Source of the DNA: Clavelina lepadiformis
Taxonomy: Eukaryota; Chordata; Ascidiacea; Aplousobranchia; Clavelinidae
Direction of reading: 5' to 3'
Length of the DNA: 64,000 nt
Assembly (NCBI RefSeq): GCF_947623445.1
Contig: NC_135244.1
Span: 22,010,860 to 22,074,859 of the forward strand
Of the stretch, positions 48,801 to 61,700 are shown in pieces. The notes under the pieces were generated by a model, which did no database searches, had not been told where the DNA came from, and was given only the letters and a program-made list of their open reading frames with translations. The translations under genes were made by a program, and so were the position numbers. The stretch's first letter is position 1. Every line of letters starts with the position of its first letter.

Positions 48801-51410
48801 AATAATGGGTGTGGCATACTGGATTTTAAAATTAACCCAAGTAACGCATAATTACTTAATAGCTTGAACAAGAAAACGTATATATTTCAGGTCATATTCA
48901 CTCTTTGCGTTACATAGCAAAAAAAATCCGGTTGAAAATATACTGACTTCTCCTTCATGAGCTGCTTGGCATCTACAAACTGGTTGTTGAAAAATAAATT
49001 GATGGCAACATTGACCTCCGACATAGCGCTTGCTAAATCAAGCAAGTCAAGACTGGACAACTGATTGGAGGCGTCTTCAAACTACAACAACATTCTTATC
49101 AATTGACAAAAGAAATGTAAATCAATTATAACCAAGCAAATTGAAATCATTTGTACAGACATAGTTCACATAGCATGGAGCTTTGTATAATTTTGTATCA
49201 TTCACTTTGATGTATTTTCAATAACAAACTACCGAAGTGTCAATTTAGTAACACCATCTACCACCAATAAGGGTAATACAGTGACAACTACTATTCATTT
49301 CGGTGAAAATCAAAATTTTATATCAATCAAGGAAGTGCTTTAGATAATTACTAGCTACTACATAAGCACACTGATGTATCTACAAGTACACCAGCAATAA
49401 AAGTATTAAAACTAATGACATAAGAAAAAGCCTACCAAGAAATCCTAAATTAACTCATGTTAGCTATTTAAAAAATGTTAGTTATATGAACCATGTTATA
49501 TAAGTTTCTATATAACATAGAAAAAAAGCATGCTAAAATCAATTCAGCTTGATTCCATGTAATGTTTATTGACGAACATAAAACATTGTGTTTGAAACTT
49601 GTAGAACTTGTACATAAGATGATGATACGTATGTGATAATTAATATTATTTATAAAACAGTATAAACACTAAACAGCAGACAGCGGCCAGCAAGACAAAC
49701 ATAGCACAGCTTACAATGGATTGATTAAGTGTAGGTGTGTAAAAACTGATAATGATGAGCAGTGTGCAAGAAAATAATCTATGTATACGGTGTGTAATAC
49801 AGTTGGCTTTAACCATTCCACTTTTAAAACTACTACGTCCTTGAGTTATAATTCTCAAGCACTTCAATCAAGCGTGTTGATAAATATTATTTTAGTTAGA
49901 TTTTGCGCACATATCTTTATAGGCTCGTTAGCACTCAGTCTGCGCAGCATTAGTCAGTCTTGGATACTACGCTTAAAAGAATATAAAAAAGATTGTACTA
50001 GCGTATATCACGGAAAAATTAATCCGAGTCAAATTTTCAAAGGGACAACATCAATCTCGCAAATGTTTAATGCTGTTGATTAGTGGCCATGGAAAAATGC
50101 ATTGCTGTTACGTTACTTACGTACACCTTGTAATGCTTTGCCATGCAATCCTTTGTGTTTATCCTTTTACCAGTGTTTAATGTCAGTGTACAAACTACAT
50201 AATATTTCAAACAACTTTTGCACCCAAGACACAACGCAACCATATTAATGAAACTAATTTAAAATCACCAAGCAAACAAACAAACAACAATGCTAGTTTC
50301 ACCTTTTCTTTCTTTTTTCGCTGAAATGCAGTTAAGTATGTTTGTAAATCACCATATTACAGTATTTATACGATATTACATAATTTATAATTATGTATGT
50401 TAATGCATGGATATACAGTATAAGCTCATTAACTCAATTTTTTTAACAAAGTTTCCGATAACTCGAAGCAATTTTGTGAATTCAGATCAAGCACCTTAAA
50501 ATGCATGCGAACAACTATGGTTTAACTTAAAGGTTTTCAAGATGAAGTTTCGGTTAAATCAAATTTTTGGGGTCCACAAGTTTGCTTAAAATTCTGTGAA
50601 AAAATGTTTATTATAACGCAAACACCATTGTGGTTATCTTCATTAACTAGTTGTTAGGGCTCTGTAGGGTAGAAATGTCGACTATCTACTTTCAGTTTTA
50701 TGATTTAACACCCTTTCACAGACATTAAAATCCAACAACTTGAGTAGTATATAATATAACTATCACAAATATTATGTTTCTGTCAAACACTTTTTTGCTG
50801 GCAATTTAATCTTGTAAATCTTGTAATCTTGAAACTTTGTATAACTCAAAATTATCTAGTCCGTCCTTTAAAAATCAAGTTAACAAGCTTCAAGTGCATA
50901 TATTGATATAATGTATGTGTATAATTATTTATAGTAAAAGCCTATAGGCTAATTATTTGCAATAGTCTAGTTAAACAGTTGCCTAAAGATTTATTATGTA
51001 ATTACTGTATATAATAATTTGAATATATGACTATAATAACAGTACCAAAAATTAACAGCTATAGGAACAATGTAAATTTGCATTGAACAAGATAAATTCA
51101 AAAAAGCAGAAAGGCATTTCCTTTAACAAATTTTTTTTTGAATTTGTTACAATCTAATATTCTCAGATCACTGTAATAGTCATGTTATATAGTGTACGCA
51201 TATATACATTTAAAAAAAAAAAATTACAAAATAATGTTAGAAGTTTGGCAAATTTTAATTGCAAAACTTACAACAAGGAAACATGAAATCACCAAATCAC
51301 TTTTCGGGTTCATAATTATCAATGCTTGAGTTAACTCAAATCTTACTAATGGATTCCATACACACCTCGTCATCTGAATCATCCCAACAATTATTATCAG
51401 CGTTATCCAT
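39815..51410 (-). CDS. Tetratricopeptide repeat protein 39 family (TTC39)
   Basis: Sixteen exons: 51366-51410, 48948-49081, 48679-48754, 48432-48487, 48243-48325, 48046-48113, 47683-47841, 47259-47433, 46883-47010, 46568-46707, 46062-46166, 45183-45300, 44677-44800, 44434-44563, 40957-41073, 39815-39917. All phases agree and give 586 residues, the usual family length. Diagnostic stretches: VAINLFFNNQFVDAKQLM; SMYHALGYSTLLVMEAIMTF; LLPPRVLLLLEWIGFTSDK; WKQFSHLCYWELMWC; DHYLAPAALSDLAW; and the C-terminal YSHYSLESRIHFRMHAA. The family (DUF3808, related to yeast Iml2) forms TPR-like helical repeats; vertebrate members affect lipid and HDL levels or ciliary function. Which paralogue (A-D) is uncertain. 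Exon 1 encodes only an acidic 15-residue start (DDSDDE). Intron 1 is about 2.3 kb with a degenerate MITE, and intron 14 holds a whole P-like transposon in the same orientation. Confidence 0.9.
41815..41915. repeat. 43-base tandem repeat, about 2.3 copies
   Basis: Units begin at 41815, 41858 and 41901 with 'caatgaaatttgtgaaacaa' and continue with 'aacaacaacaaa'. It lies inside the P-like element, past the end of its coding sequence. Confidence 0.7.
41960..43771 (-). pseudogene. THAP / P-element transposase, broken
   Basis: It starts with a THAP zinc finger: MPKKCNVYGCRGNY, then FPTDEVERNRWIDAM, ACANHF and PSIF, the C2CH module that binds transposon ends. It continues into a P-element transposase region (ILFDEVKLTETLRY, SCVGDNCNTN, FDYVHSFKNIRNNW), where the acidic residues fit the RNase-H-like catalytic fold. 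The frame shifts near 43060, after YCSLL, and again near 42670, after RIYPVAKL, so three overlapping ORFs carry one protein. The ORF stops at 41960 with only about 470 bases left before the transposon end, so the C-terminal third of a full P transposase is missing. THAP9-type relatives are the nearest family. Confidence 0.85.
43825..44050. mobile_element. hAT MITE fragment nested in the P-like element
   Basis: It shares 'agaaaagttgctttaaaa', 'atttatacagttcttttcca' and 'cgcggcacacctgagaatct' in the same order with the MITE at 26389-26627. Its own CAGTGGTTCCCAAAC end is gone and the middle is rearranged. Confidence 0.6.
50416..50894. mobile_element. Degenerate MITE in TTC39 intron 1
   Basis: The left part reads 'aagctcattaactcaatttttt' and the right part reversed reads 'aagcttgttaacttgatttttaa', an imperfect inverted pair reminiscent of pogo-type MITE ends. 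The interior repeats 'taactcgaa'/'taactcaaa' words. Boundaries are uncertain. Confidence 0.4.
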
Positions 51411-52897
51411 CTTGGCACAGCTTTAAAGTAGCACACTGTAATGATACATATAACCTAATATACAACTGGCTTTACTGCATAAAATTAACAACTATAAGCT
51501 CATATGCTTAGGCCTACACGAACTGAAAAATTAATCAGTTATTAGGCTGAGTATAGGTGGTAGCAGGCACCGAACTAGCCTATAAGCCTGTATACGAGTA
51601 TATTTTTAAGCTAATCTACGGAAATAAATCGTATCTACTGCAACAGTTAACCTAAAATGTTGAAAAAAATTAATTAACAGGAATTTCCTCTGGTGGAGGT
51701 AAGTAGGCTGCTGTAAACTTTAAACTTAAAGGTCTGCTCGGCTGTACCCTATGATTCATTTTTGTAAGCAGCAGACATCGATCAGCTGATGAGGTAGACC
51801 ACGAAGTTAGGAAGTTAAAATATCTTTCTGCGGTCAGATTCTGTGACATCACTATGATCGCATTGTTATCTCACAATATACATAATTCTTTCATGCCTTG
51901 GGCGTTAATTACTTGCGTGCATGCTTTACCTGAGCAAGATAAAATATATCGATGCACTGAAGCAGTGTCATTTATTAGTCTGCGCTTGTTCATTACTGCA
52001 TGCTGCATGGCGTTCTAAAACACATTCAAAATACAAACCATGACACAACCGCCGTTGGTTGGATTGTTGAGTGTGGTTTGGGTTTGCCCTACATATTATA
52101 ACTCGGCAGCGACACTTCGCGGTGAGTAATTTTGCTCATGTATTATTACCGTCAGTCTAGGTCTGCGACAAATCGCATGTACCTGGGCCAATCTTTCCAG
52201 AACTTTATAACTAAAAATAAAATAATTTGTATCTTTCACCCCACTAAAATTGTTTTCTAGAAGCTGCGCATAGACTTGACGAACAACTAAATATACATTA
52301 ATTATGGTTTTATAGCATTTTATTTCATATCGGCGGAAGAGGAGAGAACATGAACTCGCAGTTACATGCAACACAATAAAAACACTATTCGTATGAACGG
52401 CGAATGATGCACTTGAAGGAGGTTAAACGAGGATTAATATCAATATGAAAATACTATAAGACAGAGTGCGGCATGTAATGATAAAATAAATATGGACGCT
52501 TGATATCGCATTAAAAACAGTAGTGAAATTGATCGCGCAAATTCTGTTGTATGGAAACAAAATTAGGTCTATGGCCGAATGTATTTAAAACAGTACATGG
52601 TGTATACTGTAACAAATTAAGTTTTAAAAACACTTGCCCGAAATCAAACGAAGAACACACGACAGATAATTAAAACAAGCCTATGTTACCGACACCATAG
52701 CTAACATCTGGGGCAAGTATTCACACCAAGGAAGCAAATCAATTGAATATTTAACGCATTAATCATTTCAATACACCTTATATGTCGAAGTTATTGCTAG
52801 AGTGACAGGTAGCTGAATCACCTCTTGTCCATTCTCATTCCATCCACGATCACCTATCTGTACCCTGACCTGCTGTGGCAAGCAACTTGAGGCAGAA
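51411..52897. other. Intergenic between TTC39 and the DNAJB gene
   Basis: No gene recognised. It includes the TTC39 promoter side (51411 onward) and the 3' flank of the DNAJB gene. Short ORFs here have no domain. Confidence 0.35.
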
Positions 52898-52903
52898 TTT
52901 ATT
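52898..52903 (-). terminator. Poly(A) signal of the DNAJB gene
   Basis: AATAAA on the minus strand, 37 bases past the stop codon at 52940. Confidence 0.65.
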
Positions 52904-52939
52904 GCACACTTGATAAAACGTTCTCAGCATGGTCAATGG

Positions 52940-55320
52940 TCACGGCAAGCAGTCTCTTAAACCACTCTTTTGGCTAGAGGTTAAATAATCTGGAAACTCG
53001 ACGTCAAATTGTACAATGAGGTCTCCTCGTCGATTGGGCTGCTTGGGAAGAGGAAGACCTTCCCCTTTAAGCCTCTTCTGCGCTCCAGGTTTGATGATAT
53101 CGAAACAGGGAAGAGTCAGTGGAGGACCTTCTAATCTAGGTATCTTTGTTGTGACTCCAGTCAACGCCTGAAAAGTAAAAGAATAACATGAAGAGCAAAA
53201 TTACCACTACAGATATCAGCGTCTTTGCAAGAAAAAACAGTCTGTAGGTTTCAAACTATCGTTTAATACTAAGTTATAATAGTATTTAAATTGTCTTACC
53301 TCCCGTAGCGTAACCTTCTTATTACAGATTATGTTACTCCCATCACGTTTGAAGTCCTTGTGTGGTAAGTCTTTGATGGTGAAGACAATATCAGATGGAA
53401 TTGTTCCAGACCTTTCATCTCCCTCACGGGGAAATGTTATCTTTGTCCCTTCCTGCAATAATAACAATCATATGAAATAATCAGCATCTAATACAGCGTG
53501 GTCCAACTGCAGGCCCGCGGGCCAAAGTTGGCCCGCGAGCACCGATTTTTTGGCCCGCGAACTGATAGTCAGCTTTGATAGTCGCTCTTGTCGAGGAAGA
53601 ACCTCGACCGCAGATGTCACATTGATCAGCATTTAATAGCTAAATTTTGAACTATTCTAATTTCAGTTCTAATATCAATGTCACATTGTTCTTCAGTTCT
53701 AATTTCATATTTCTACAGTTCTAATTTAAAAACATTGGCCCACAAGATAAAAAATTTTTTTGATTTTGGCCCGCGATGAAAAGAAGTTGGACCACGCTGA
53801 TCTAATAGAATAGCAAAACTTAACCAAAACGATATTATTAGTAATTATTATAGGGCAACCAGTTTTTTGACCTAAAAAGTTTAAATTTTGACTTTTAAAT
53901 TTTCAAATTTTGACCTCATTTTGACCTAAAACGTTTAAATTTTGACCTCATTTTGAAAAACGCTATACTGATAGTCTCTACACTGTCTACAGCAACTTTC
54001 TAATCTAAAGCTGCATTTAAAAATGACAAAATGCTTTTCTAGTGTTGACTTTTTTTCGTTTCTGCGTATTAAGATTGACAACTTGCAGTTTCAAATGCAA
54101 TGCCGTCACATCGTGACGTCACCAAACGCGCTGAAAAGCCTTTCCTCTCTTTGTAGCTTTGGTTGTAAGTAAAATTTGCGGCACTGGAATTGTTTGCGGT
54201 ACAAGAAAAGAGAAAAACGGAAGAATAATATTACAAAATGGTTACAAAATTACAAGTTTAATAGATTTTGACCTAAAAAAAAGACCTAAAGAAACAATTT
54301 GACCGTATTTTGACCTAACGTAACATTTTGACTTTATTTGACCTAATAACTTCTATACCACACGTCGTACAAAGCTGAAAATTGTTTTGTGTTTGTTTGA
54401 TAACATTCTGGGCAGGTTAAAAAATTGACCATATTGACTTTTGGTTGCCCTAGTAATTAACTATAAAGTATGATTAGTCTTTTTGGTTAAGTTTTACATT
54501 ACATTTATCAACAGAACAGCAATGTAACGCTCACCTTCCAACCTTTCTTCACATCTATTGTTAGGATTTTGTCCTCACGCACTGAATAGCCATCGTGGCC
54601 AAGTCTTTTTCGAGTTATTTTCATTTTCTTTGTACAACCTCGGTTAATGTCTTCCAACGAAACCTATAAATGTGTGAACAAAATAAATGATTAAAAGCAT
54701 GAATGTAGCTGTTGAAAATGTTAAAAGCTTCAACAAAACTAGAGTGCAAATGCAAAGTATATACTGTATGAGCATAGCCCAAGTAACTTATGTAGAGCAG
54801 TGAAGTGAATTACCTTTAAGTCTCTTTGTATCGGAGGGTCTTGTTGCAATGGGCGTTTAAAACTACGTTGTTCACTCACATGTTGTGGCATGTGATGGGG
54901 ATGGAAACTATGGTTACCGAACATACCGAAACCGCCTGGATGAAAAGACTCGCCGTCGTCAAACATCATTTCATCATCCATGCCACCGCCAAAGAAGTTA
55001 GAAAATGGACTTGCATTGCCAAAAAACGCTTCGAATGTTGCTCTCGGATCTCCGTGAAACATGTAGTTAAAATCTTCAGATCCACCACCATCAGCGCCAT
55101 TGCGCAAGCCTTGTTCACCTCGAAGATCGTAGATTTTACGTTTGTTAGGATCGATTAAAACTTCATATGCCTCCGCAATTTCCTTAAATTTTTCTTCTGC
55201 CCCGGGGCTTTTGTTCTTGTCAGGGTGATATTTCAAGGCCATTTTGCGATAAGCCTTCTTGATCTCGCTCTCTGAAGCATCGTTTGAGATTCCGAGAACC
55301 TTATAGTAATCTTTGCCCAT
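52940..55320 (-). CDS. DNAJB1/4-type Hsp40 chaperone
   Basis: Four exons: 54814-55320, 54535-54663, 53300-53452, 52940-53167. All junctions are phase 0, giving 338 residues, the same size as human DNAJB1, B4 and B5. It has an N-terminal J domain ([23 protein letters not shown] in KYHPDKNK) and a Gly/Phe-rich linker ([14 protein letters not shown]). The two C-terminal substrate-binding beta domains and dimerisation tail follow ([73 protein letters not shown]). The protein delivers unfolded clients to cytosolic Hsp70 and stimulates its ATPase. Met at 55320 is chosen because MGKDYY is the family start; a second Met precedes it in frame. No EEVD-like tail is present. Intron 2 contains two unrelated MITEs side by side. 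The exact paralogue (B1, B4 or B5) cannot be decided by eye. Confidence 0.93.
53494..53799. mobile_element. hAT MITE in DNAJB intron 2
   Basis: The ends are CAGCGTGGTCCAACT and AGTTGGACCACGCTG, with the perfect 8-bp duplication ATCTAATA at 53486-53493 and 53800-53807. GGCCCGCG words lie near both ends. It is 306 bases and non-coding. Confidence 0.88.
53851..54452. mobile_element. TAGGGCAACC MITE, second copy
   Basis: A 602-base copy of the element at 13306-13952, in reverse orientation, with the same ends and closely matching interior (for example 'gtgacgtcaccaaacgcgct'). Flanks contain 'gtaatta' on both sides, but the duplication is not exact. Confidence 0.75.
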
Positions 55321-58300
55321 CATTTGTATAGAAACTAGGATCACAGAAGTATACAAATAGACAGAAAATATTGAACACACGGCAATAAGCTGTACGCTTT
55401 GAAAATTATCTAAAAATACAAGAAATCAAATCCAAGTGTTAACCACTGTCCAAAAAATAAGGTTTGAGTAAAGAGGAAATGTTTTCTACAAGGCTAATGC
55501 CTTGCTACCTAATTGTGACAGTATATTTCATTTTTTGTGCACTTTTGCGTCGGACCAAATAAATACAACCTAAAGCAGAACAGTATTCAGTTAATTGAAA
55601 AATGACAAAGACCAAAATCGTTCAGGAAAATATCAGAGCTGAGCTCCACCTACAGTAGTCCAGCTCCACAACAAAGCACTGTTATTATCATAGTTTTTTT
55701 GCTAGGCTGTCATCACAGGCTAGCGTATTTCACTGGAAACAACTTACAGACCTAGGCTGTGGTATTTAAGTTACAGTGGCTAATCCTATTCTTCCAGTCT
55801 GATATTAATATTTCAAGCATATACCAGAAGGTCCTGGTCTCAGCTGAAGTTATTACAGCAAAAGTTTGACCAAGCTAAACATAGCTCTAGCAAAATGCTT
55901 GCCTAATGTAATTAACAGCTGCCGCTTCGAATATTATCGTAACAACTGCAGCGTGCTCTTTTCTTTCTGTCTGCTTAGCTCCAGAATGACCTCTCAAGAG
56001 CCAGAAGTTTCGAGAAGATGTCGTGACGTCGAGTTTGCGTCATAATTGTAAAACGGTTCATAGATTTTCACCATAAACAAAATTATTACCGCGGTCACTC
56101 GGGCGTAAATACATAGAAATTAAACACTAAGAAACAAAAGACGAACTTATTGACGCTTGCTTTAATAAACAAAAATACCTAATTCAACATTTGAACATAC
56201 AGTATACATACGTTCAGCATATAAGTGAATTAAACGAATGGAAATAATTCAATCTCTAAAATTACATTTCTTGAAATAAATGTATGATGAGCAAAATTCG
56301 CCACTGCGAGGATTTCATTAATTTTAGGCAACTTTAAATGCCAAAATGCAACAAATGTAGATAATCGTAATTGGGTATTTTTTGTTACTTTTGCTAATTA
56401 CATTAGTTGCATTAACTATATTTTCTACATTAGTTACACTTGCCACATTTTGATACTGAATGTAGCCTACATTCAACAAACGCTTTGGCATGGCAGTTGG
56501 ATAGCGGTAAAATTTCAGGTCCCTTTCTTGATCAACTGTGCTTAAAAAAACTTTGATTTGTATTTCTTAGTATTTCTTGATAAAAATGGCTGCGATTATA
56601 TGACTTTTTCTGAAATTTAACGGGCTTGGCAACTTTGATAAAATTCGGTTTTGTATTTTGTGAAATATTTATATCAAAGTGCTGCTTGCTGCCTTCTACG
56701 TTGACCTAGCTTTAATTATTCGCTTGTTGATATTTAGGTCGTGTTGTCAAAATTAATAATTGCCGCTAGCTTTCGCGAGAGAAGAGATCTATTCATCGCA
56801 TTTCACACAGGAGGCGGTTTCTCTCTGGGCAGTTGTATGCCGCGCTCTCGCATTGATCTACTTTCTCATTTTTCTTTTCCAGATTTTATGCTGCTCCTAA
56901 CACGCATAAAATGCAAACCAGCGGGAGCGCGTCAAGATAAAGATATAAAGGAAGACCTGAACTGGGTGTACAGTTTGGCGTTTTGGACAAGGTGTGCTTT
57001 CCACAACATATTAGTGTCGTGCAACGAACCAAAAGCCAAAGAATTTTTCTGTTTTCTCGTAAAAACCCAGTTTTTTACGACGTGTAGTTTTCGAGTGATA
57101 TGCGCTATAAGTATAACCAGAGGTGCGTCGCTGTGTCAACACACATGTGCCTGGGAACGACATGGTGAACTGGTGGATATAGAGAAAGTACTTGTAAGAG
57201 TCGATTTACACCACTTACAGTGTAAGTGATAGTAAGCGATAGAAATGCAGCAGAATATTGTGCTTATACAATCCTCTGCTTTATTTCAAACTTACAATCG
57301 TAATCTTTATGCCGATCTTTACATAATAATACAAATATAGCTTTGCGTAACATAATGACTCCGTTATACATTACGATCCGGCCGATCAAAGCCGCAAAAA
57401 AACAATTAAACGTAAAACCAAGAAATCAAAATAGGGCGAGTCCTTTAGTGCAGTTGTTCCCAAATTTTATCTACTCGAGTACCATGTTTAGGTTCATGCA
57501 GCGTTCTCTACATTGTAGGTCCGACAAAACTCCAGAATTCACAAATAAAAAATGATAGGCAAAATGTTTAATGAATACAGCACACATAAAGATGTGGCGC
57601 GTTGTCATGACTGTGTCGTAAGCACGATCATACGGAAAACATAGTCTATTCTATAAGCTATAAGAATTAGGCGCAACCATGCGTGACGAATTTTACGGCA
57701 TATAAAAACAGACACCTATGAGCCTTTTATGGTTGTTAGCATTCTATGGTTTTATTACATTTGAGCATATTTACGAACTTTAATGATAATTACAAACAAA
57801 ACGCACAATCAAAATATTCACTTACTAGTCCACACAAAATCCAACCCCGATGTTCTGTACGCAAGCAGTATACATTAGGTTTTGCATGCTTCTGCAATGC
57901 CTGCTGCATTAGGCTACATGATTACGTAATGCACACATACATATCAGTACTGCGAGGTAGGCTACATGTTGGGCGGTGGTGCAATGGTGGGGGATCACCC
58001 GTTTTTTGTTTGGGAATCGCGATGTCTTACTTTTTTTTGCTTTGTCTCATTTAATTACCATTTTTATATACATTTGGATACAACTCCATACCAACTTGAC
58101 AGCAAACCCCCATTTATTCTTTCAGAGATACAACACTGATGTTGGATCGATGCAAATGCTGTATGCGCATAATAATACAAACATACATGAAATCTCGAGT
58201 CGCGCTGTGTAGCTCAGTAGGTTACTGCTTTGGTTGATACGTGAGTTAACTACAATAATCAATGTGACGAAATAAGTTGTCGTTACACATATATTCGTTA

Positions 58301-58764
58301 TAAGTTATACAGTTACACAAATCTGGAACTTCAAACGGAAAGACACGGAAAGTCTGGGCCTTTGCTGAGAAACAAGCATAGGCTACAGAATTCTCATTCA
58401 AAATGAAACAACTTTAATATGAACTAGAAAGTGGCAGAAAACTCTAAAAAAGAGAAAGAACTCTTTATCTGCAAAGAAAAAAATAACTTATTTTCCTTTA
58501 AAACTGTCCCTATCATAAAATTTCACACACTGCATGTTCAATTAGGTATCTCCAGCTTGGCCACGCAGCACAAACAGAGAGGAATGTAAAATTATTAATT
58601 AGTATCACAATTAGTATCTCCAGCACAGCATTCGAAATTGCCTCCACACTTTTGCTTGAGTAATTTTGGAACATTTAAGTACACTAGCAAATATATAAAA
58701 AAAATCAAACTCTTCCTTTTTCTGGTAAGGGTGTAACCATGGTGACGTGTGACGTCAGCGCTAG
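55321..58764. other. Intergenic; promoter side of the DNAJB gene
   Basis: No gene recognised. The longest ORF (56741-57229, plus strand, 162 codons) has no domain and an uneven composition, so I do not call it. An 'AGCTCAGTAGG' word at about 58210 resembles an RNA polymerase III A box but no B box follows. Confidence 0.4.
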
Positions 58765-61700
58765 TTAAGGCGAATGAGAGCTGCCTGGAAAGAATTTAAC
58801 TTGCTTGGAAAGAGTGGACTCAAACTGAGTAACTTGTACGATGGTCTTGTTCTTTTGGCGAACTTCTTCATTGACCTAAAAATTTAAAGTATTTGAAAAC
58901 ATATTCAGCTTTACACTCAAAATTAAAGCATTGTGAGCATTGCTTTGGAGCCGGAGCCCCGGAACCATGCATTTTCAACGGAGCTGGAGCTGGGACTGAA
59001 GCTCAACGAGAAATATTCAAATGGAGCTGGAACAGTAGCTGGAGCCAGTTGTTTTAAAAATAGCTCAGCGTCCGATGTATTTCATAAGATGCTATATGCT
59101 ACTACTATTGGCTGAATTCACATAATTTAACAGAAACTCTTCATAAAATTAAGAATTGTTGCCTCTTTGGCGCCAGCAGATATGATATGACAGATTTGAC
59201 AGCAGAGCAGTCACATGTTCATAGCTGCAACCGACGGTAAATGAAATGTTTTCTGTTCATTAATTGTGTTGTTTTGTTTGTGATTATTTTGAAACGTTGG
59301 ATATTCCAAATTGAGCGTTCATCATTAAACCTCAGTTTTTGATGTAATGGAGCCGGAGCAGTGGTATCAATGAGCTCCGGAGCTGGAGATGGAGCTAATT
59401 TATGTTAAAAGGGAGCTCCGGAGCTGGAGTTGGAACAATTTAACATTTACGCCTGCTCCAAAGCCCTAATTATGAGGATTTATATAGTTTATATAGCTTT
59501 AAGGTATATAGGCCTAGTAGACTCGCCTTACAAAGCATATCTGCCAAATCTTTCTGTTTGGCATATTTCATCATAACTTTACATAACGCAGCTGTATACC
59601 AAGAGCCGTTCCCATCTCGGTACGCTTTGTCACCTTAAACAAATTTACTTTAGGAAATAAATGTTTTGCCAAAACGTAATGAAAAGGTGAAATACAGTTG
59701 ATTATTTGTTTATCTTACCAAACTAGCCCCATACTTATTGATTAAATACAGGCGAAAAACTTTTTGCAAATAAGTACACTGGTCGGTTTACCTTTAGCAG
59801 TTGCAAAAGAAAGCAAAACATCAGCTTTATCCAGTGCAGTGCTGTCATCGTCTGCTTCCGTTTCATTCTTTAACCATTCTGAAAACAATACCTTTTGAAG
59901 AAATTGATTTGTAGACAAAGTCTACCATACAAACTCAGCCCAAATAAATTCATGGCAAAATTAGCTTATTTGGTCTTGAAGAAGAACTTGAGATTGTAAA
60001 CAAATATCACTGCATTAAATTACAAGTGAATAGTAACTTACTCAATGTGTTGAACTCGTAAGCACCGTCACAATCTCCATCTTCATCGGAGTCACGTGAC
60101 TGTGGAGAATCTATGACAAACAAAGCAAAAATATTTCTGTTTTCCATTTGCAAATTATTCTTAACACCTCAGAAATATTAGCAAAAATAGATAAATGATT
60201 TAAACCCCAGCAGTATCAATTTTTTGCTTGTTACGTTTTTGTACATACTACGGCAAAACTGAAGAAAGAATATCTTTGGTTTCCCGGCAAACTCGTGGCA
60301 CACCATAAACTTTTTGCACAAGTCTTCCATGAAAATTTTTTCCTCGTCTACGGATCGAAAATAATCCCTGTTGTTTTCTAAGAAAAATACACGTTTTAAC
60401 AGCTACAAAAACGTGGAAAATACGTTTCGTTACTTAAGTACGGACAGCTGATGAAGCAGCTCGAAATAGTTATTATTGGTTTCAATTTAATTTATAATTA
60501 TTAATTCAGTTTTTTAAAGACGAATTACAAAAGCACAAGTTCTCATTAACCTTGTCCGCCATGAGATCCAATATACACCAAGCTCATTGCTGCATCATTG
60601 TGCTTCGATAAATCTTTGATGAAATTGGTTACTACTTCCTCAATTTCCTTGATGAACAACATAACCAATTAATATCCTTAACACACCGTTGATTAAGCAA
60701 ATGATTTCTATGGTACACCCCAACGTTTCCGCACTTGAACGTGAACAAGCATTGAACATTGATTGAGAGAGGTTATGCAGCGGCATAGAAGCATGCTTTT
60801 GATAGTTATAAGGAAAAGAAATTGCTACAATAACACCTTCCATTTGTACTGAATACGAGTCTATAACGTAAAAGCTTTTAAATTTAAACATTATAGCCAA
60901 ATATGTTATAAAGACTAAATTAGACACTTACTTCTTTACAAAGATCTTCATTTAAGTCCACTTGAAATCCAAGTTGTTGTAGAAGTCTATCAACCATCGT
61001 TGTGTCTTTATTGGCTCCATTCCTGATTCGGTTTTCAAAATTTATGTTGTTTATAATCAACGCTCGGCTTTTACCACGATGTCGAACCGGGTATATCTAA
61101 AATCATCAAATGGCTATATTTTAGGAAAGTTTAAATTAACAAGCCTAACACCACGAAAGGAAAACAATAGTTCACATCATTATCTTCGAAGTGTTTCTGG
61201 TAAGAGGGGTTCGTGCACGGTTTGACGTCAATGTCGTCCGGTCCAGGATAGGAACCATCCAGAAATTTAAAATCTGCAGAAGATTCAAAATAATAAATTA
61301 AAATAAAATAACAAAAATAAATGAAAATAATAAACTTTAACTAAAATTTATTTTTTAGTTTTTTATGAACAAAATGTTTTCCATAAATAGCCTATAGCGT
61401 CAAAAACAAGAAAGGCAAGAAATAACTGAACAAAATTTTGCTCTCGACAATAAATAAAAGTTTAACTTGATATGTTTTAAAGCATATGTTTCAGTTTTAC
61501 CTTCACTCAACTTTCTTTGCTTCGTCGACCTTGATTCAGATGACCCTAATCCATAAAATGTAAGATTTAATTCAACTAAAAATAAAATAAACCTGCGGTT
61601 GATGATTCTCGAAGATGTCGCTTCCCAAAAGGAACTGGAGTATTTTTTAATTTACTTTTGGGGAAATAAAAACTCATGGTTAATAAAATAAGAGGGAAAC

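Noticed and set aside
56741-57229. Plus-strand ORF of 162 codons
   Set aside because: No domain, no splice or promoter support, and amino-acid use resembles chance translation.
58205-58260. Possible tRNA gene from a perfect A-box-like word
   Set aside because: No B box at the right distance and no cloverleaf could be folded; at most a remnant of a tRNA-derived SINE.
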